Position numbers and translations under genes: made by a program | NCBI GenBank assembly: GCA_963576725.1 | Contig: OY755244.1 | Location: 82,765,121 to 82,829,120, forward strand | Origin: Azorinus chamasolen | Lineage: Eukaryota; Mollusca; Bivalvia; Cardiida; Solecurtidae | DNA length: 64,000 nt | Direction: 5' to 3' | The notes under the pieces: generated by a model | Databases searched by the model: none | Seen by the model: only the letters and a program-made list of their open reading frames with translations | Told to the model about the DNA's origin: nothing | Shown: piece by piece, positions 23,604 to 33,340 of the stretch | Position numbering within the stretch: position 1 is the stretch's first letter | Layout: each line of letters starts with the position of its first letter

Positions 23604-23675
23604 GGTAAACAGTCTGGATCCTGATGAGCTACTCCGAGTTACTCGACATCTCATCAGGATCCAAACTGTTTGAAA
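23604..23675. mobile_element. Family B palindrome, well preserved
   Basis: AAACAGTCTGGATCCTGATG ... CATCTCATCAGGATCC then AAACTGTTTG; the arms pair around CCGAGTTACTCG. Confidence 0.75.
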
Positions 23676-24051
23676 CCGTAATTGCACATTTGAAGACAAA
23701 TAAGGAAAACATCAAGCTTTTGAACTGTAGCAGACGACAATTGTTTTTGCAGATGACAATCATAACGCGTGCAAAGAGTTAAGTAAATAAAGTACATCGA
23801 GACCACCTTTGTTTGTGGTTTCTTTTTCTTTCTCTCACATTTGGAATAGAGCCATGTATCGTGACAAGCATATTCATTTTATGCATTTATTAATGGCAAC
23901 ATCCTATGGGTGAATAGATGTATAGATAAAACGCGCGATAGTTTCTCCAGCATAGCTCCTTTATTTCTCCATCAAACCCTATGCTGCGACACAACTTTAT
24001 TTTCTAAAGATTCAAAACGTAGCAGGGTTTGTTGGAGAAGCGAGGAATTTA

Positions 24052-24255
24052 GTACAGTAGAACCTCGCTAAAGCAACCACTTCTTGAACTAATAACGGGC
24101 GACATGTTTAAAAGCACATTGTTGCAGGACGGAAGTAATGCAGAAAGTTCATACGGTAGTTTTTTGCATCACGTTCTTCCTACATATTATAAGCTACCAT
24201 CTGTCCTAAAGACCGAGAATTAGACGACCTTTTGTGGTGGTTTTAGATCAGTTTT
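24052..24255. mobile_element. Family C MITE
   Basis: Left terminus TACAGTAGAACCTCGCTAAA GCAACCAC, palindrome parts GGACGGAAGTAATGCAG and TTGCATCACGTTCTTCC, then AAGCTACCATCTG, right terminus TTTTGTGGTGGTTTTAG. Nearly complete. Confidence 0.7.
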
Positions 24256-24368
24256 ACTGGTTCGTCGGTGTAAGGATAAAGTGACAGGCTGGGTACAGTC
24301 CTTAGCGTGCTTCATAAGTCACAAGGAGACCCGAAGTCAGAGGTGATGTGCCTTCACGGCGCTCTCCT

Positions 24369-25208
24369 AAGGGCCCAGCCCCACTAGGCATTACGATCCC
24401 TTAAGACATGTTTACGATTGCTAGCGATTTCTGGTCGCCGATATTCGTACGAAGGTTGCACGACAAGTCACTGTTAATCGCGGATGGTCTTCAGTAATCT
24501 TTTCCAATCGTGCGACCAGTTTCAGTCGTATTTCGGTCGTAGAGAGGCTGTTGATCATTACAACAACTTCAGGGCCCAGTCCCAGTAGGCCTACGACCAC
24601 TTATGACCTGTTTACGATTTCTAGTGACCTCTTGTCGGCATATTCGTACGAAGGTCGCACGACAAGTCACTGATAATCGCGGGTGATCTTCAGTAGTCGT
24701 TGGTGATCGTTTCTTGTCGTGCGACCAATTTCGGTCGCAGAGATGTTGTTCAGCATGCACAACAACCTCCTTACGATCGAACTAGTCGCGGATATTCTTT
24801 AAGAGGTAACCTTAGAGGGTTTTAGCTAATCGTGTGATCGTCGTACAAATGTCTCCAAAAATCTTTAACTGGTCGTCGGCGATCTTCCCTACAATCGTAC
24901 GACTATCAGCGACCTTTCTACAATTACCTACGACTGTCGTGCGATCACAAGCGACTGCCTAAAGATTATCCGCGACTAGGCATAGATCACGTGACCACAC
25001 AACAGGTCGGAAGTGATTATGGAACCAGTGACTTGGCGCACGATCGTCAACAACCTGTCTTACGGTGGTCGCAGATGCATCGCAAATGTGACTGCGAATC
25101 ATTTTTTGGAATTTAGTCGCCGACAATCGCAGACGATCGCCGGTTTCAGAGGTCTCAGAGGTCGCCAGTGGTCTTTAACGATCGCAAGCGCTAGTGGGAC
25201 TGTAGCCT
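24369..25208. mobile_element. Large TIR element, CG-rich, with left-end duplication
   Basis: Left end AGGGCCCAGCCCCACTAGG and right end GCTAGTGGGACTGTAGCCT are inverted repeats, with TA on both sides. The first 200 bp are repeated from 24571 (AGGGCCCAGTCCCAGTAGG, then CATATTCGTACGAAGGTCGC). The interior is unusually CG-rich (repeated ACGATCG, GTCGCCGA). No transposase reading frame is visible, so it is non-autonomous. Confidence 0.6.
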
Positions 25209-25261
25209 TACCAAAAACGCAGCACCATGTAAAACACGCCGTCAAAGAGAACGTAAAAAAT

Positions 25262-25562
25262 TATCTGTGAATTATCTGTGTTATACGTTCGTTATCTGTG
25301 TGAGGCTAAACATGTTATACGTCCGTTATCTGTGTGAGATTAAACATGGTATACGTCCATTGTCTGTGTGAAGCTAAACATGTTATACGTCCGTTATCTG
25401 TGTGAAGTAATCTGTTTGAAGCTAAACATGTTATACTTTCGTTATCTGTGTCAAGTTATCTGTGTGAAGTTATCTGTGTGAGGCTAACATGTTATACTTT
25501 CGTTATCTGTGTCAAGGTAACATGTTATACCTTCGTTATCTGTGTGAAGCTAAACACGTTCA
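25262..25562. repeat. Irregular tandem repeat, about 33 bp
   Basis: Repeated CGTTATCTGTGTGAAGC and TAAACATGTTATACGTC with deletions between units, about 9 units. Confidence 0.85.
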
Positions 25563-26157
25563 GTAATCGTGTGAATAGTATGGGCGATTTGTGCTAATAT
25601 TCGTCTGTAGTTTGATATATTTTAGAAGTCTAATAACCAAGCAATTCAATTTTGTTGATTCATAACGTTTAAGTAGAAAATGACGACAACTTATTGCTAC
25701 TAGCATCAGCGTAATATCCACACTACAATCAATCGTAAATGGCCACACTTTGTTCAAACTGTATCCAAACAATATATGAAAATGCTGACGCCTTTGATGA
25801 GACGCATCCTGACAACGGCATCTACCACTAGCGACTACAATATAACAATCTCATCGTCGTTAATAAGTATTTAATGGATAAGATATATAGCTTGACAAAC
25901 AGTACAGACTTTGTTCAATATACATGTATTGGTTTGTCTGCATTTTATTTTACAATGTTTGCAATATTCAGTTACTCATGGTGCATTTCAGAATAAGAAT
26001 ATTGTACCGTCGACATCATGCCCATGAAGTGTAAGTTTTCCTGTGACATACACATACTTTAAATTGCTCTAATGAGAATAAAACGGGAGCAAGCAGCTGC
26101 CAACCCCGTCGGCGAATAGTCGTCCAAGTTTAATTATTTCTAAGTGACATAACTATG
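25563..26157. other. No feature seen
   Basis: No recognisable gene or repeat. Confidence 0.4.
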
Positions 26158-26161
26158 TTAA

Positions 26162-26422
26162 CCCTCCGTCCGCTATTCGCGGCCTAACTCGCATTTGCAA
26201 ACAGTTTAGATCCACATGAGACGCCGAGTAATTCTGTGTCTCACCAGGACCCAGGCTGTTTGACACTCGGTATTTCATCACAACCCAAGCTGTTTGACAC
26301 TCGAACACGAGTAACTCGATGTCTCACCAGGACCCAGGCTGTTTGACACTCGGTGTCTCACCAGGACCCAATGTTGCATTAGACCCAAAGTGGAGCAGAC
26401 ATCATTCACAGCGGGGTAAGGG
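26162..26422 (+). mobile_element. Family B MITE with partially duplicated palindrome
   Basis: Starts CCCTCCGTCC after TTAA (26158-26161) and ends GTAAGGG before ATAA. The arm (ACCAGGACCCAGGCTGTTTG then ACACTCGG) occurs three times, so the palindrome has begun to amplify. Confidence 0.75.
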
Positions 26423-26472
26423 ATAACGGGAGATAGACAGAGTTATAGTCTCTCAACACTACTCAACAAAGA

Positions 26473-26545
26473 AGCAAACAACAACAACGACAACAACAAC
26501 AACAGCAACAACAAACAACAACAAAACAACAACGAAACAAACAAG
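26473..26545. repeat. (AAC)n-rich microsatellite
   Basis: Imperfect AAC run with CGA and CAG interruptions, about 50 bp right of a family B end. Confidence 0.9.
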
Positions 26546-28005
26546 CAACATCAGACGATCCGACAAGGTATGAAGCAAATTGTGCATTTGCACTAAACAA
26601 TCCGAGCTCTGGAGACATGTAAGTTAACTATATCCATACGCGTGAGTTATGGAGAATTAACAAACTGATGTAACTATTGTTGAAGAAATTTATGAAGTTC
26701 GATGGGGTTAGCTCAATTGATGATATGGCGTTAACTCAAATTATGATAAAGTCATTCACGTATTGTACAAAAGGACGATACTTTCCGTAATCTAAAATGA
26801 ATGTGAAGAATGCAGATATTCTAAGATAATTTATTAGGTAAGAAGTAAACATTTATTTTTCATTAAAGTCCGCTACAGGAGGTACAGATGTAGTACTGGA
26901 TAACCTCTTACGTAAGCTGACCACGTGCTTTAAAGTGAGCTTAACCTTTGACCGCTTGAGAAAAGTTGAAATTCAAAAGGTCGAGGGATTAGCGTAAAAC
27001 CAATGTAACTACACGATGTAACCCTAAAAAGGGACACATGCAAACACTAATGACACCGGAGCCCCGTGACCCGTTTGCTTATAAAAAATTACTTTCAACA
27101 TATTACACAAAACAAACATTTATGCAAGCATCTCGACTTATCTCGATCACCCCAAACGTGTATTACAAGGAAGAGTAATATAACACCAGGGTGTGGGGCA
27201 CTAAGGAATCAGCGGTTCAGAGAAGGAATCTAAATAATTTGATTAGATCACATCAAAACTTGAATATTTATATAAATATAACAATTTAGTGAAATGAATG
27301 AAACAGTTTAATTTGTTATTGTCTAATCCTAATGTCCAGTTTTTATTACCTATGTTTGTATATATGTACAAAAATCAAATCTCATGCATTTTTCTCGTTT
27401 TTCTGCCTAGCCCTATATATTCTATATAAAAACGTTCAACACTCAGGTATTTCTAAGGAGTTTCTCAGGCATTTTGTCTAACAAAGTATGATGCCCAAGC
27501 AATTTTCATTTACATTGTGCTTAAATTACGATAATTAAATTAACACCTTCATTGACTTGATCCCAAATATAAACGTTATTTGAAAACAGTTTGGATCCTG
27601 ATCGTGAAAACATTACGTACATTATCTGACATAATCTTCACTCTGACATAATCTTCAACTTGCTGAAGGTGGTCAGTATTATTAGATGTAGATGACCAGT
27701 GGCACTTTACTGCAAAGTAAACTTGAAGGAATATCCGGATTAAGAGATATACATCATACACAAATATTATCACTCTGGTCAGTGGTCAATAGTATTAAGG
27801 TCAGTTGGGTCAGCAGTAATCCGAAGCCACTCGGTACAGTTGAACAACTCATGTCACCCGACCTGTACAAGTTGAAGGGTTGAAAAGGAACATATTCAGT
27901 ATTTTTCATTGTCATGGTGACAAGATGAGATACGTGTTGTGCTGTACTTTAATAAATAATAAATAATATGTACATCTATTCCTCTGGAAATGCTCAGTTA
28001 TATTC
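26546..28005. other. Mostly unassigned
   Basis: AT-rich sequence. 27582-27604 is a lone family B arm (AACAGTTTGGATCCTGATC). An open frame at 27692-27883 has no recognised domain. No gene is supported. Confidence 0.4.
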
Positions 28006-28009
28006 TATA

Positions 28010-28195
28010 CAGTGAAAACTTTCTAAGGCGACCACCAAAAGAATGTCTAATTCTGGGTATTTTAAAAAGGCAGGTGGTAGCTTAATACAGGAAGACATTT
28101 TGTAATTTGTAGAAAGCTCCTAGAGGAGCGTTCCGCATTATGTTCGTCCTTTATTAATCCACCATCTATAGGTATTAACACTCAGCTTAATTACT
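28010..28195. mobile_element. Family C MITE
   Basis: Terminus TACAGTGAAAACTTTCTAAG GCGACCACC, AGGCAGGTGGTAGCTTAATA, palindrome centre AGAAAGCTCCTAGAGGAGCG, then TTATGTTCGTCC. Confidence 0.7.
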
Positions 28196-28261
28196 CATGA
28201 ACATTTCGTCAAATTGTTGTCAGAAAACGATTTTGTGAAGCCACTTGCATTTTCAAACAGC

Positions 28262-28730
28262 TTAGAGAAGCGTTAGCGACAGGTACAGCGAGCAGTTGGA
28301 GACGGCGTGGGAGTATGTGGAAAATAAGGGTCTGCAAGTGAACATTGGAGAAACAACGATTACGGTGTCAGGCACGAATCTGGACTTGCTGGCGAAGTCA
28401 GGAAAGGTCCTATGTGGCGTCTGTGCAAGTATCGACAACTTCTTCATCTCGCAAAGATTGGCATCCAGGATGTTGATGTGGTGCTCCACCCCAGCAGGAT
28501 GTGGTGACTTGAGCATGTAGAGCGCAGCACAGGGCGGATCGCGGAGTATGCAAGCTCGAAGTGGTTCCACAGAAGAGAGCCAGCAGGTCAAAAAAGACAT
28601 GTTAGGAAGTGGTGAGGAACGACCTAGTGAAGCTATGTCTGGATTCTTTAGACCATCAGAATAACTCTCAGTGGAGAGGGCATCTTCTTCGAGGAAGACA
28701 ATTCAGACAGGCCCACCCTCTGGTGATAAT
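28262..28730 (+). pseudogene. Decayed non-LTR retrotransposon ORF fragment
   Basis: Two coding remnants in different frames. The first (28296 onward) reads WEYVENKGLQVNIGETTITV then SGTNLDLLAKSGKVLCGVC, resembling the end of a reverse transcriptase with a Cys motif from bivalve non-LTR elements (KGLRVN.GKT, SGKYPCGVC). The second (about 28590-28730) reads VVRNDLVKLCLDSLDHQNNS then QWRGHLLRGR and resembles the extreme C-terminus of the same class (LGLDP.D..DR..WR). The intervening part is deleted or frame-shifted, and stops are present. It is dead sequence, flanked by family C and family A. Recognition is from family knowledge, not a database search. Confidence 0.6.
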
Positions 28731-28789
28731 TATTTCAGGCCTATATGATCTAAATGCAGATGAGGATGAAGATTATGATCATTGTAGCC

Positions 28790-28938
28790 ACTTTAGAAAG
28801 TAAACAAACAGATGTACCAAATTCCAATAGCAAACAGAGTAGACCCTGATCAGACGGCTCCTATAGGAGCCGCCTGATCGGGGTCTACTCTGTTTGCAGA
28901 TGTGTGAAAACGCGGTTATATGATGGAACTGGTTAAGG
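28790..28938 (+). mobile_element. Family A MITE, left-truncated, near-perfect palindrome
   Basis: The palindrome at 28830-28897 is 68 bp with only 2 mismatched pairs out of 34: GCAAACAGAGTAGACCCTG ... GGGGTCTACTCTGTTTGC around CTCCTATAGGAG. The right end is ATGGAACTGGTTAA. It joins the retrotransposon fragment on the left. Confidence 0.8.
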
Positions 28939-29064
28939 GAAGTATACCTTTTAGATGAATCTGTTTATGGATACTACGATTCTTGTTAACTCAGGTTGGC
29001 AGCAAGTCAATTATCTGATCAAACGCTCAGTTGATAGATGTCTGATGAGGATCTGAACTATCAG

Positions 29065-29259
29065 CCCTTTACCTGGAAAAATAACATCATGAATATTTAT
29101 TAGCTGAATGTTAACACAGATTTGTTTGACCATGGTAGGAACTGTAGAATCAGATTAATATAATTCCATAAGTAAACCGAACAGACCGTGGCCAAACGAT
29201 TTCTATAGGAACCGTCCGGTCTGGGGTTACTGCTTGCAAATCCTCAAACAGGTTGTGAG
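29065..29259 (+). mobile_element. Family A MITE
   Basis: Left end CCCTTTACCTGG, inner AACATCATGAATATTTATTA and GTAGGAACTGTAGAATCAG, palindrome 29171-29240, right end GTTGTGAGTTAA. Both arms have diverged (CCGAACAGACCGTGG). Confidence 0.7.
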
Positions 29260-29263
29260 TTAA

Positions 29264-29930
29264 TAACTAGTTGTCAATTGAATTGAGGAATCAGACTATC
29301 CAAGTCAGTGTCCGAGCAGGTCATTCCGTCCCACTGGACTTTAGAGGGACTAACAAAAATGTCAAGTATGTTTCAAGTTTGTGTGGGCCTAGAGAATGAG
29401 GTTCATGGAGTATACGATTACATTGCAAATTTTCCGCCTTGCTTGTCCAATCTTTACCCCCACAGAGGAAAAATGTCTGCTGAAAGTTGGATCGGTGCAA
29501 TTTGGACTACTTCATCCTCGACCAAACTTTGATGAACCTATTGATCAAGTGTCAAACAGCTTGGATCCTGATGAGACGTCTGTAAACAAGATGTTTTCAC
29601 ATGCGAGTGAGGTGGCGGATAGCAGACTGCAGGCTAATCACACTCGCATAACTCCATCATAAACATAGACAGTCGTAAATAGTTTGCGATCTTCTTTGTA
29701 TGTACTTTTTCAGTCTGATGGTTTTATGGATATATGTAGCTAAATATGTTTTATTTAGTTCAACATGGATGCTCATATTTGCATTATTTAACATAAATGT
29801 ATCTCTTACATCAATTATCGGTATCAGTGTGTACTTTTCCTTTGCGATAAATCATTGCATTTTGTCACTCTCGCCCGTCAACTTCTAAAGGTGGAATGCT
29901 CCTGACTGGGTAAAAATTTAATTTGTTTCC
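29264..29930. other. Unassigned, with a family B half-palindrome
   Basis: 29548-29610 is TCAAACAGCTTGGATCCTGA TGAGACGTC (family B). Open frames in this stretch show no domain I recognise. Confidence 0.4.
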
Positions 29931-29934
29931 TCGC

Positions 29935-30148
29935 CATTTACCTTGTAAAAATAATGACATCATGGATAATAATAAACTGATTTTTTATAATTGTATATGA
30001 ACACAAACCATGGTAGAACCTGTATATAATCAGATAATCAGAGACAGAACAGACCCTGAACTGACGGTCCATACACTACGGGGTGGTCTGATCTGGGTAT
30101 ACATGTACTTTGTAAAGGCGTCAAAAGGTGTCTATATTAGGTAGCGGG
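29935..30148 (+). mobile_element. Family A MITE
   Basis: Left ATTTACCTTGTAAAAATAAT GACATCATGG, palindrome 30040-30113 (ACAGAACAGACCCTG ... TGGTCTGATCTGGGTAT), right GTAGCGGG then TTAA (30149-30152). Confidence 0.7.
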
Positions 30149-30227
30149 TTAAACCTCGCTTCACTCTATAGTAAGTGTCTGCAAACTGGAAGTATGTTAC
30201 TATTTCAGGTTCAAACTTACTGTTAGG

Positions 30228-30515
30228 GGGTCAAATGGTTTGGAGCCTGCTGATCTGTATCTCTCCTGATCCAGACTGTTCGTATATGTAAGTACAAGTT
30301 CACTGCTAGAGTACATAGTTCACAGATGTCGAGTACAACAAAAGCCTCAACTCCCTACTGCATCCGTTTAACACATTGGTTTACCAAGTTCTTAAAAACA
30401 GATTGAATACTAGAAAACTATCATCTTATGAATCGTCGTAGTATGATCTAGACGCCACACTAAATAAGTTGGTGTCTCGTGAGGATCAGATCAGTGTTAC
30501 TTGATATTCAGTAGT
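30228..30515. mobile_element. Family B fragments
   Basis: TCAAATGGTTTGGAGCCTGC ... CTCCTGATCCAGACTGTTCG (30228-30283) and GATCTAGACGCCACACT ... TTGGTGTCTCGTGAGGATC (about 30445-30490), then the family B flank TTCAGTAGTTTCTAAA leading into the next array. Confidence 0.55.
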
Positions 30516-30519
30516 TTCT

Positions 30520-31521
30520 AAACAACCTGGTCAATCACAAGGTAAGTAAATAATGCAACAAATCGAAACAACCTGGACAATCACAAGGTAAGTGAATACT
30601 GTAACAAATCGAGACAATCACAAGGTAAGTAAATACTGCAACAAATCGAAACAACCTGGACAATCACAAGGTAAGTAAATACTGCAACAAATCGAAACAA
30701 CCTGGACAATCACAAGGTAAGTAAATACTGCAACAAATCGAAACAACCTGGACAATCACAAGGTAAGTAAATACTGCAACAAATCGAAACAACCTGGACA
30801 ATCGCAAGGTAAGTAAATACTGCAACAAATCGAAACAACCTGGACAATCGCAAGGTAAGTGAAAACTGCAACACATCTAAACAACCTGGACAATCACAAG
30901 GTAAGTGAATACTGCAACACATCTAAACAACCTGGACAATCGTAAGGTAAGTAAATACTGCAATAAATCGAAACAGCCTGGACAATCGCAAGGTAAGTGA
31001 AAACTGCAACAAATCGAAACAGCCTGGACAATCACAAGGTAAGTGAAAACTGCAACACATCTAAACAGCCTGGACAATCACAAGGTAAGTGAATACTGTA
31101 ACAAATCGAGACAATCACAAGGTAAGTTAATATTGCAACAAATTTAAACAGCCTGGACAATCACAAGGTACATTTGTATGTAAATACTGCAATAAATCGA
31201 AACAACCTGGACAATTACAAGGTAAGTGAATACTGCAACAAATCTAAACAGCCTGGACAATCACAAGGTAAGTGAATACTGCAACAAATCTAAACAGCCT
31301 GGACAATCACAAGGTAAGTGAATACTGTAACAAATCTAAACAGTCTGGACAATCGCAAGGTAAGTAAATACTGCAACAAATCGAAACAGCCTGGACAATC
31401 GCAAGGTAAGTAAATACTGCAACAAATCGAAACAGCCTGGACAATCACAAGGTAAGTGAATACTGCAACAAATCTAAACAGCCTGGACAGTCACAAGGTA
31501 AGTGAAAACTGCAACAAATCG
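30520..31521. repeat. 46-bp minisatellite, about 22 units, each with a splice-donor consensus
   Basis: The unit contains AACAACCTGGACAATCACAA then GGTAAGTAAATACTGCAACA. Every unit but a few carries AAGGTAAGT, a strong 5' splice site on the plus strand. Some units are shortened (about 30605, 31105), and one has an insertion (31170). It starts at a family B flank, and a family A end begins 8 bp after it. Confidence 0.95.
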
Positions 31522-31529
31522 GGGTCTAA

Positions 31530-31720
31530 CCCTTTACCTGGTACAAAGTCATCTTCACGTCTTTGCAAACAGAGTAGACCTATGTCAGACGGCTTCTGAG
31601 CTGCCTGTTCAGTGTCTGCTCTGTTCACTTATGGAGCAATATAGATCTGATTTTAACAGTTTCTGTCGTGGCAAAAATTCCTGCGATCATTTGCCATTAT
31701 GAAAAAAATGTAGTTTTTAT
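31530..31720 (-). mobile_element. Family A MITE, inverted orientation
   Basis: Left CTAACCCTTTACCTGG, palindrome 31565-31628 (GCAAACAGAGTAGACC ... GTGTCTGCTCTGTTCAC), then TCTGATTTTAACAGTTTCTG. The right end is unclear. Confidence 0.65.
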
Positions 31721-32170
31721 TCATAACTGTGAAAATACACAAGCAGTGATGCACATTGGGGTTTTTTATCAGACATTATCCTGACACCAGGTCAACCAGT
31801 CCAGGTTCTACCCATATTTTCTGACGTGGCAGTTCGATAATTTTTGCCGTAGATCTAGTAATGTTTTACACAATTATGACATAGATCTACATCTTGCTTG
31901 CTCAATATACGCATGAGTGCATAACAAAGGTACCTGTCGCTGCACTGCTGGGGTGACGCAACTCTATCCTTAAGATTGTACAGCGACATCTGGTGGACAC
32001 AATGCGTACGACGTAAGGGAACGCTTTCAAACACATAATCAAAATGTCAAACAGTTTGGATCCAAGTGAGATGGTGCTTTACTTTTCTCACATAGAAAAT
32101 CTACCTTATCTCCGAGTTAGAACAGCAGGTTAAGATTTCCTTATCTGTAACACGTGTAAGATCACTTTAG
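31721..32170. other. Mostly unassigned
   Basis: A lone family B arm at about 32044 (TCAAACAGTTTGGATCCAAG); nothing else recognised. Confidence 0.4.
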
Positions 32171-32175
32171 AAAAT

Positions 32176-32208
32176 ATATGACGTCATACGTCATATATGA
32201 CGTCAAAC
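32176..32208. promoter_or_regulatory. Two CRE-like TGACGTCA sites in a small palindrome
   Basis: TATATGACGTCATACG ... ATATATGACGTCA holds two full CREB/ATF consensus octamers about 20 bp apart. No gene is recognised nearby, so a regulatory role is only a possibility. Confidence 0.3.
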
Positions 32209-32283
32209 CATGGAAACCTATGTTTACATGTCATTTAAACGGCGAAAATATACTTTTTTGATATGTGAGAAAAAGAATCTGAT

Positions 32284-32416
32284 GCTCGTTGTCTTTTAAG
32301 ATCACATGTTCCTAAACTCACCAAGAAAATGTTATTAAGCTCGCCAAGGCTCGCTTAATGACATTTTTTAAGGCTCGTTTAGGAAGAGCAACATGTGATC
32401 TTAAAAGACAACTCGC
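32284..32416. repeat. Inverted repeat (foldback), about 133 bp
   Basis: TTGTCTTTTAAGATCACATG on the left pairs exactly with CATGTGATCTTAAAAGACAA on the right, and weaker pairing continues inward (CCTAAAC/GTTTAGG, TTAAGC/GCTTAA). No clear target duplication was found. Confidence 0.75.
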
Positions 32417-32721
32417 AACAGATCATCTATGTCTCATGAATATGGACCCAAGTTGTTTGTAAGGAGAGTATCACTCAATGTAGAAGTTAACAATTATCAT
32501 GCTATGCGAGACTTAGAGAAGACAATACAAATAGGAAAATAACACCCGTTGGCGGATTAACGAATTAGGTTCTAGTTCTGCAGAAATTGAGAGTTTGTTT
32601 GGTGCGGTGTCATTTCGTGTGTGGCTCTCCCTGTTTGACTATTTTTCCATATTTATTGTTGATGCTGGTTTGTGTACACCACTAGTATATAGTCGTTCGT
32701 CAACACCACTCGAGGAGTTTA

Positions 32722-32903
32722 ATGACGTCATGACGTCATAACGTCTAATGACATCATGAATATGTAGTACATGTAGATGATTTTTAAATGGCATGAGGAC
32801 ACGGGAAAACTTGGCCATGACAGAAACTGTGGATTCAGATTTATAGTATTCCATATGGTGGCTCCTATAGGAGCCGTCTGATCCGAATCTACTCTGTTTG
32901 CAA
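32722..32903 (+). mobile_element. Family A MITE with CRE-like left part and one arm lost
   Basis: The left part has overlapping GACGTCATGACGTCATAACG and GACATCATGAATATG. GCCATGACAGAAACTGTGG then leads into GGTGGCTCCTATAGGAGCCG and the intact right arm GAATCTACTCTGTTTGC; the left arm is deleted. Confidence 0.65.
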
Positions 32904-32952
32904 GTGCGTTAAAAGAAGGCGTATCAATGTTAGCTTTTAAAATTAATTTACG

Positions 32953-33030
32953 AACCAAACAGTGCATACCCTAGTAGGCTGTCGACGGCTCTGATCTGGG
33001 TCTACTAGTACACTGTCTGTGCTAGGCATA
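32953..33030. mobile_element. Family A core, degraded
   Basis: CCAAACAGTGCATACCC ... GACGGCTCTGATCTGGGTCT then ACTGTCTGTGC. Confidence 0.5.
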
Positions 33031-33340
33031 TAGAGGATTAAGTGGGTATATGCAAGTCACACGGAAGTGCCCGATAATGCAGAGAAGAGTGGAAAGGGAA
33101 AATTCTTAAGTCACTAACAAAGATTGACAGAACTATAATGTCAAACAATAAATACACCAGCTTATCGTAAAAGTAAATAAAATGGGCTGTGAGGTCCGGT
33201 TTGTGTTCATCCGCCATAGAGGAAGTAATTGGGTGGGTGGTTCCCGGATTCGTGCACCCAACGTGCTTCATGGAAAATAATAATTGTGCCACGAATGAGG
33301 CAACCTGGTGTAAGCCTTTGCCTAATAAGGAAGCCTTATC

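Noticed and set aside
28262..28600. Minus-strand 112-codon open frame
   Set aside because: It is the antisense of a retrotransposon fragment whose plus-strand reading matches the expected KGL.VN and SGK..CGVC pattern.
29308..29662. Two overlapping open frames of 74-88 codons
   Set aside because: The 3' part runs into a family B palindrome, and no protein family was recognised.
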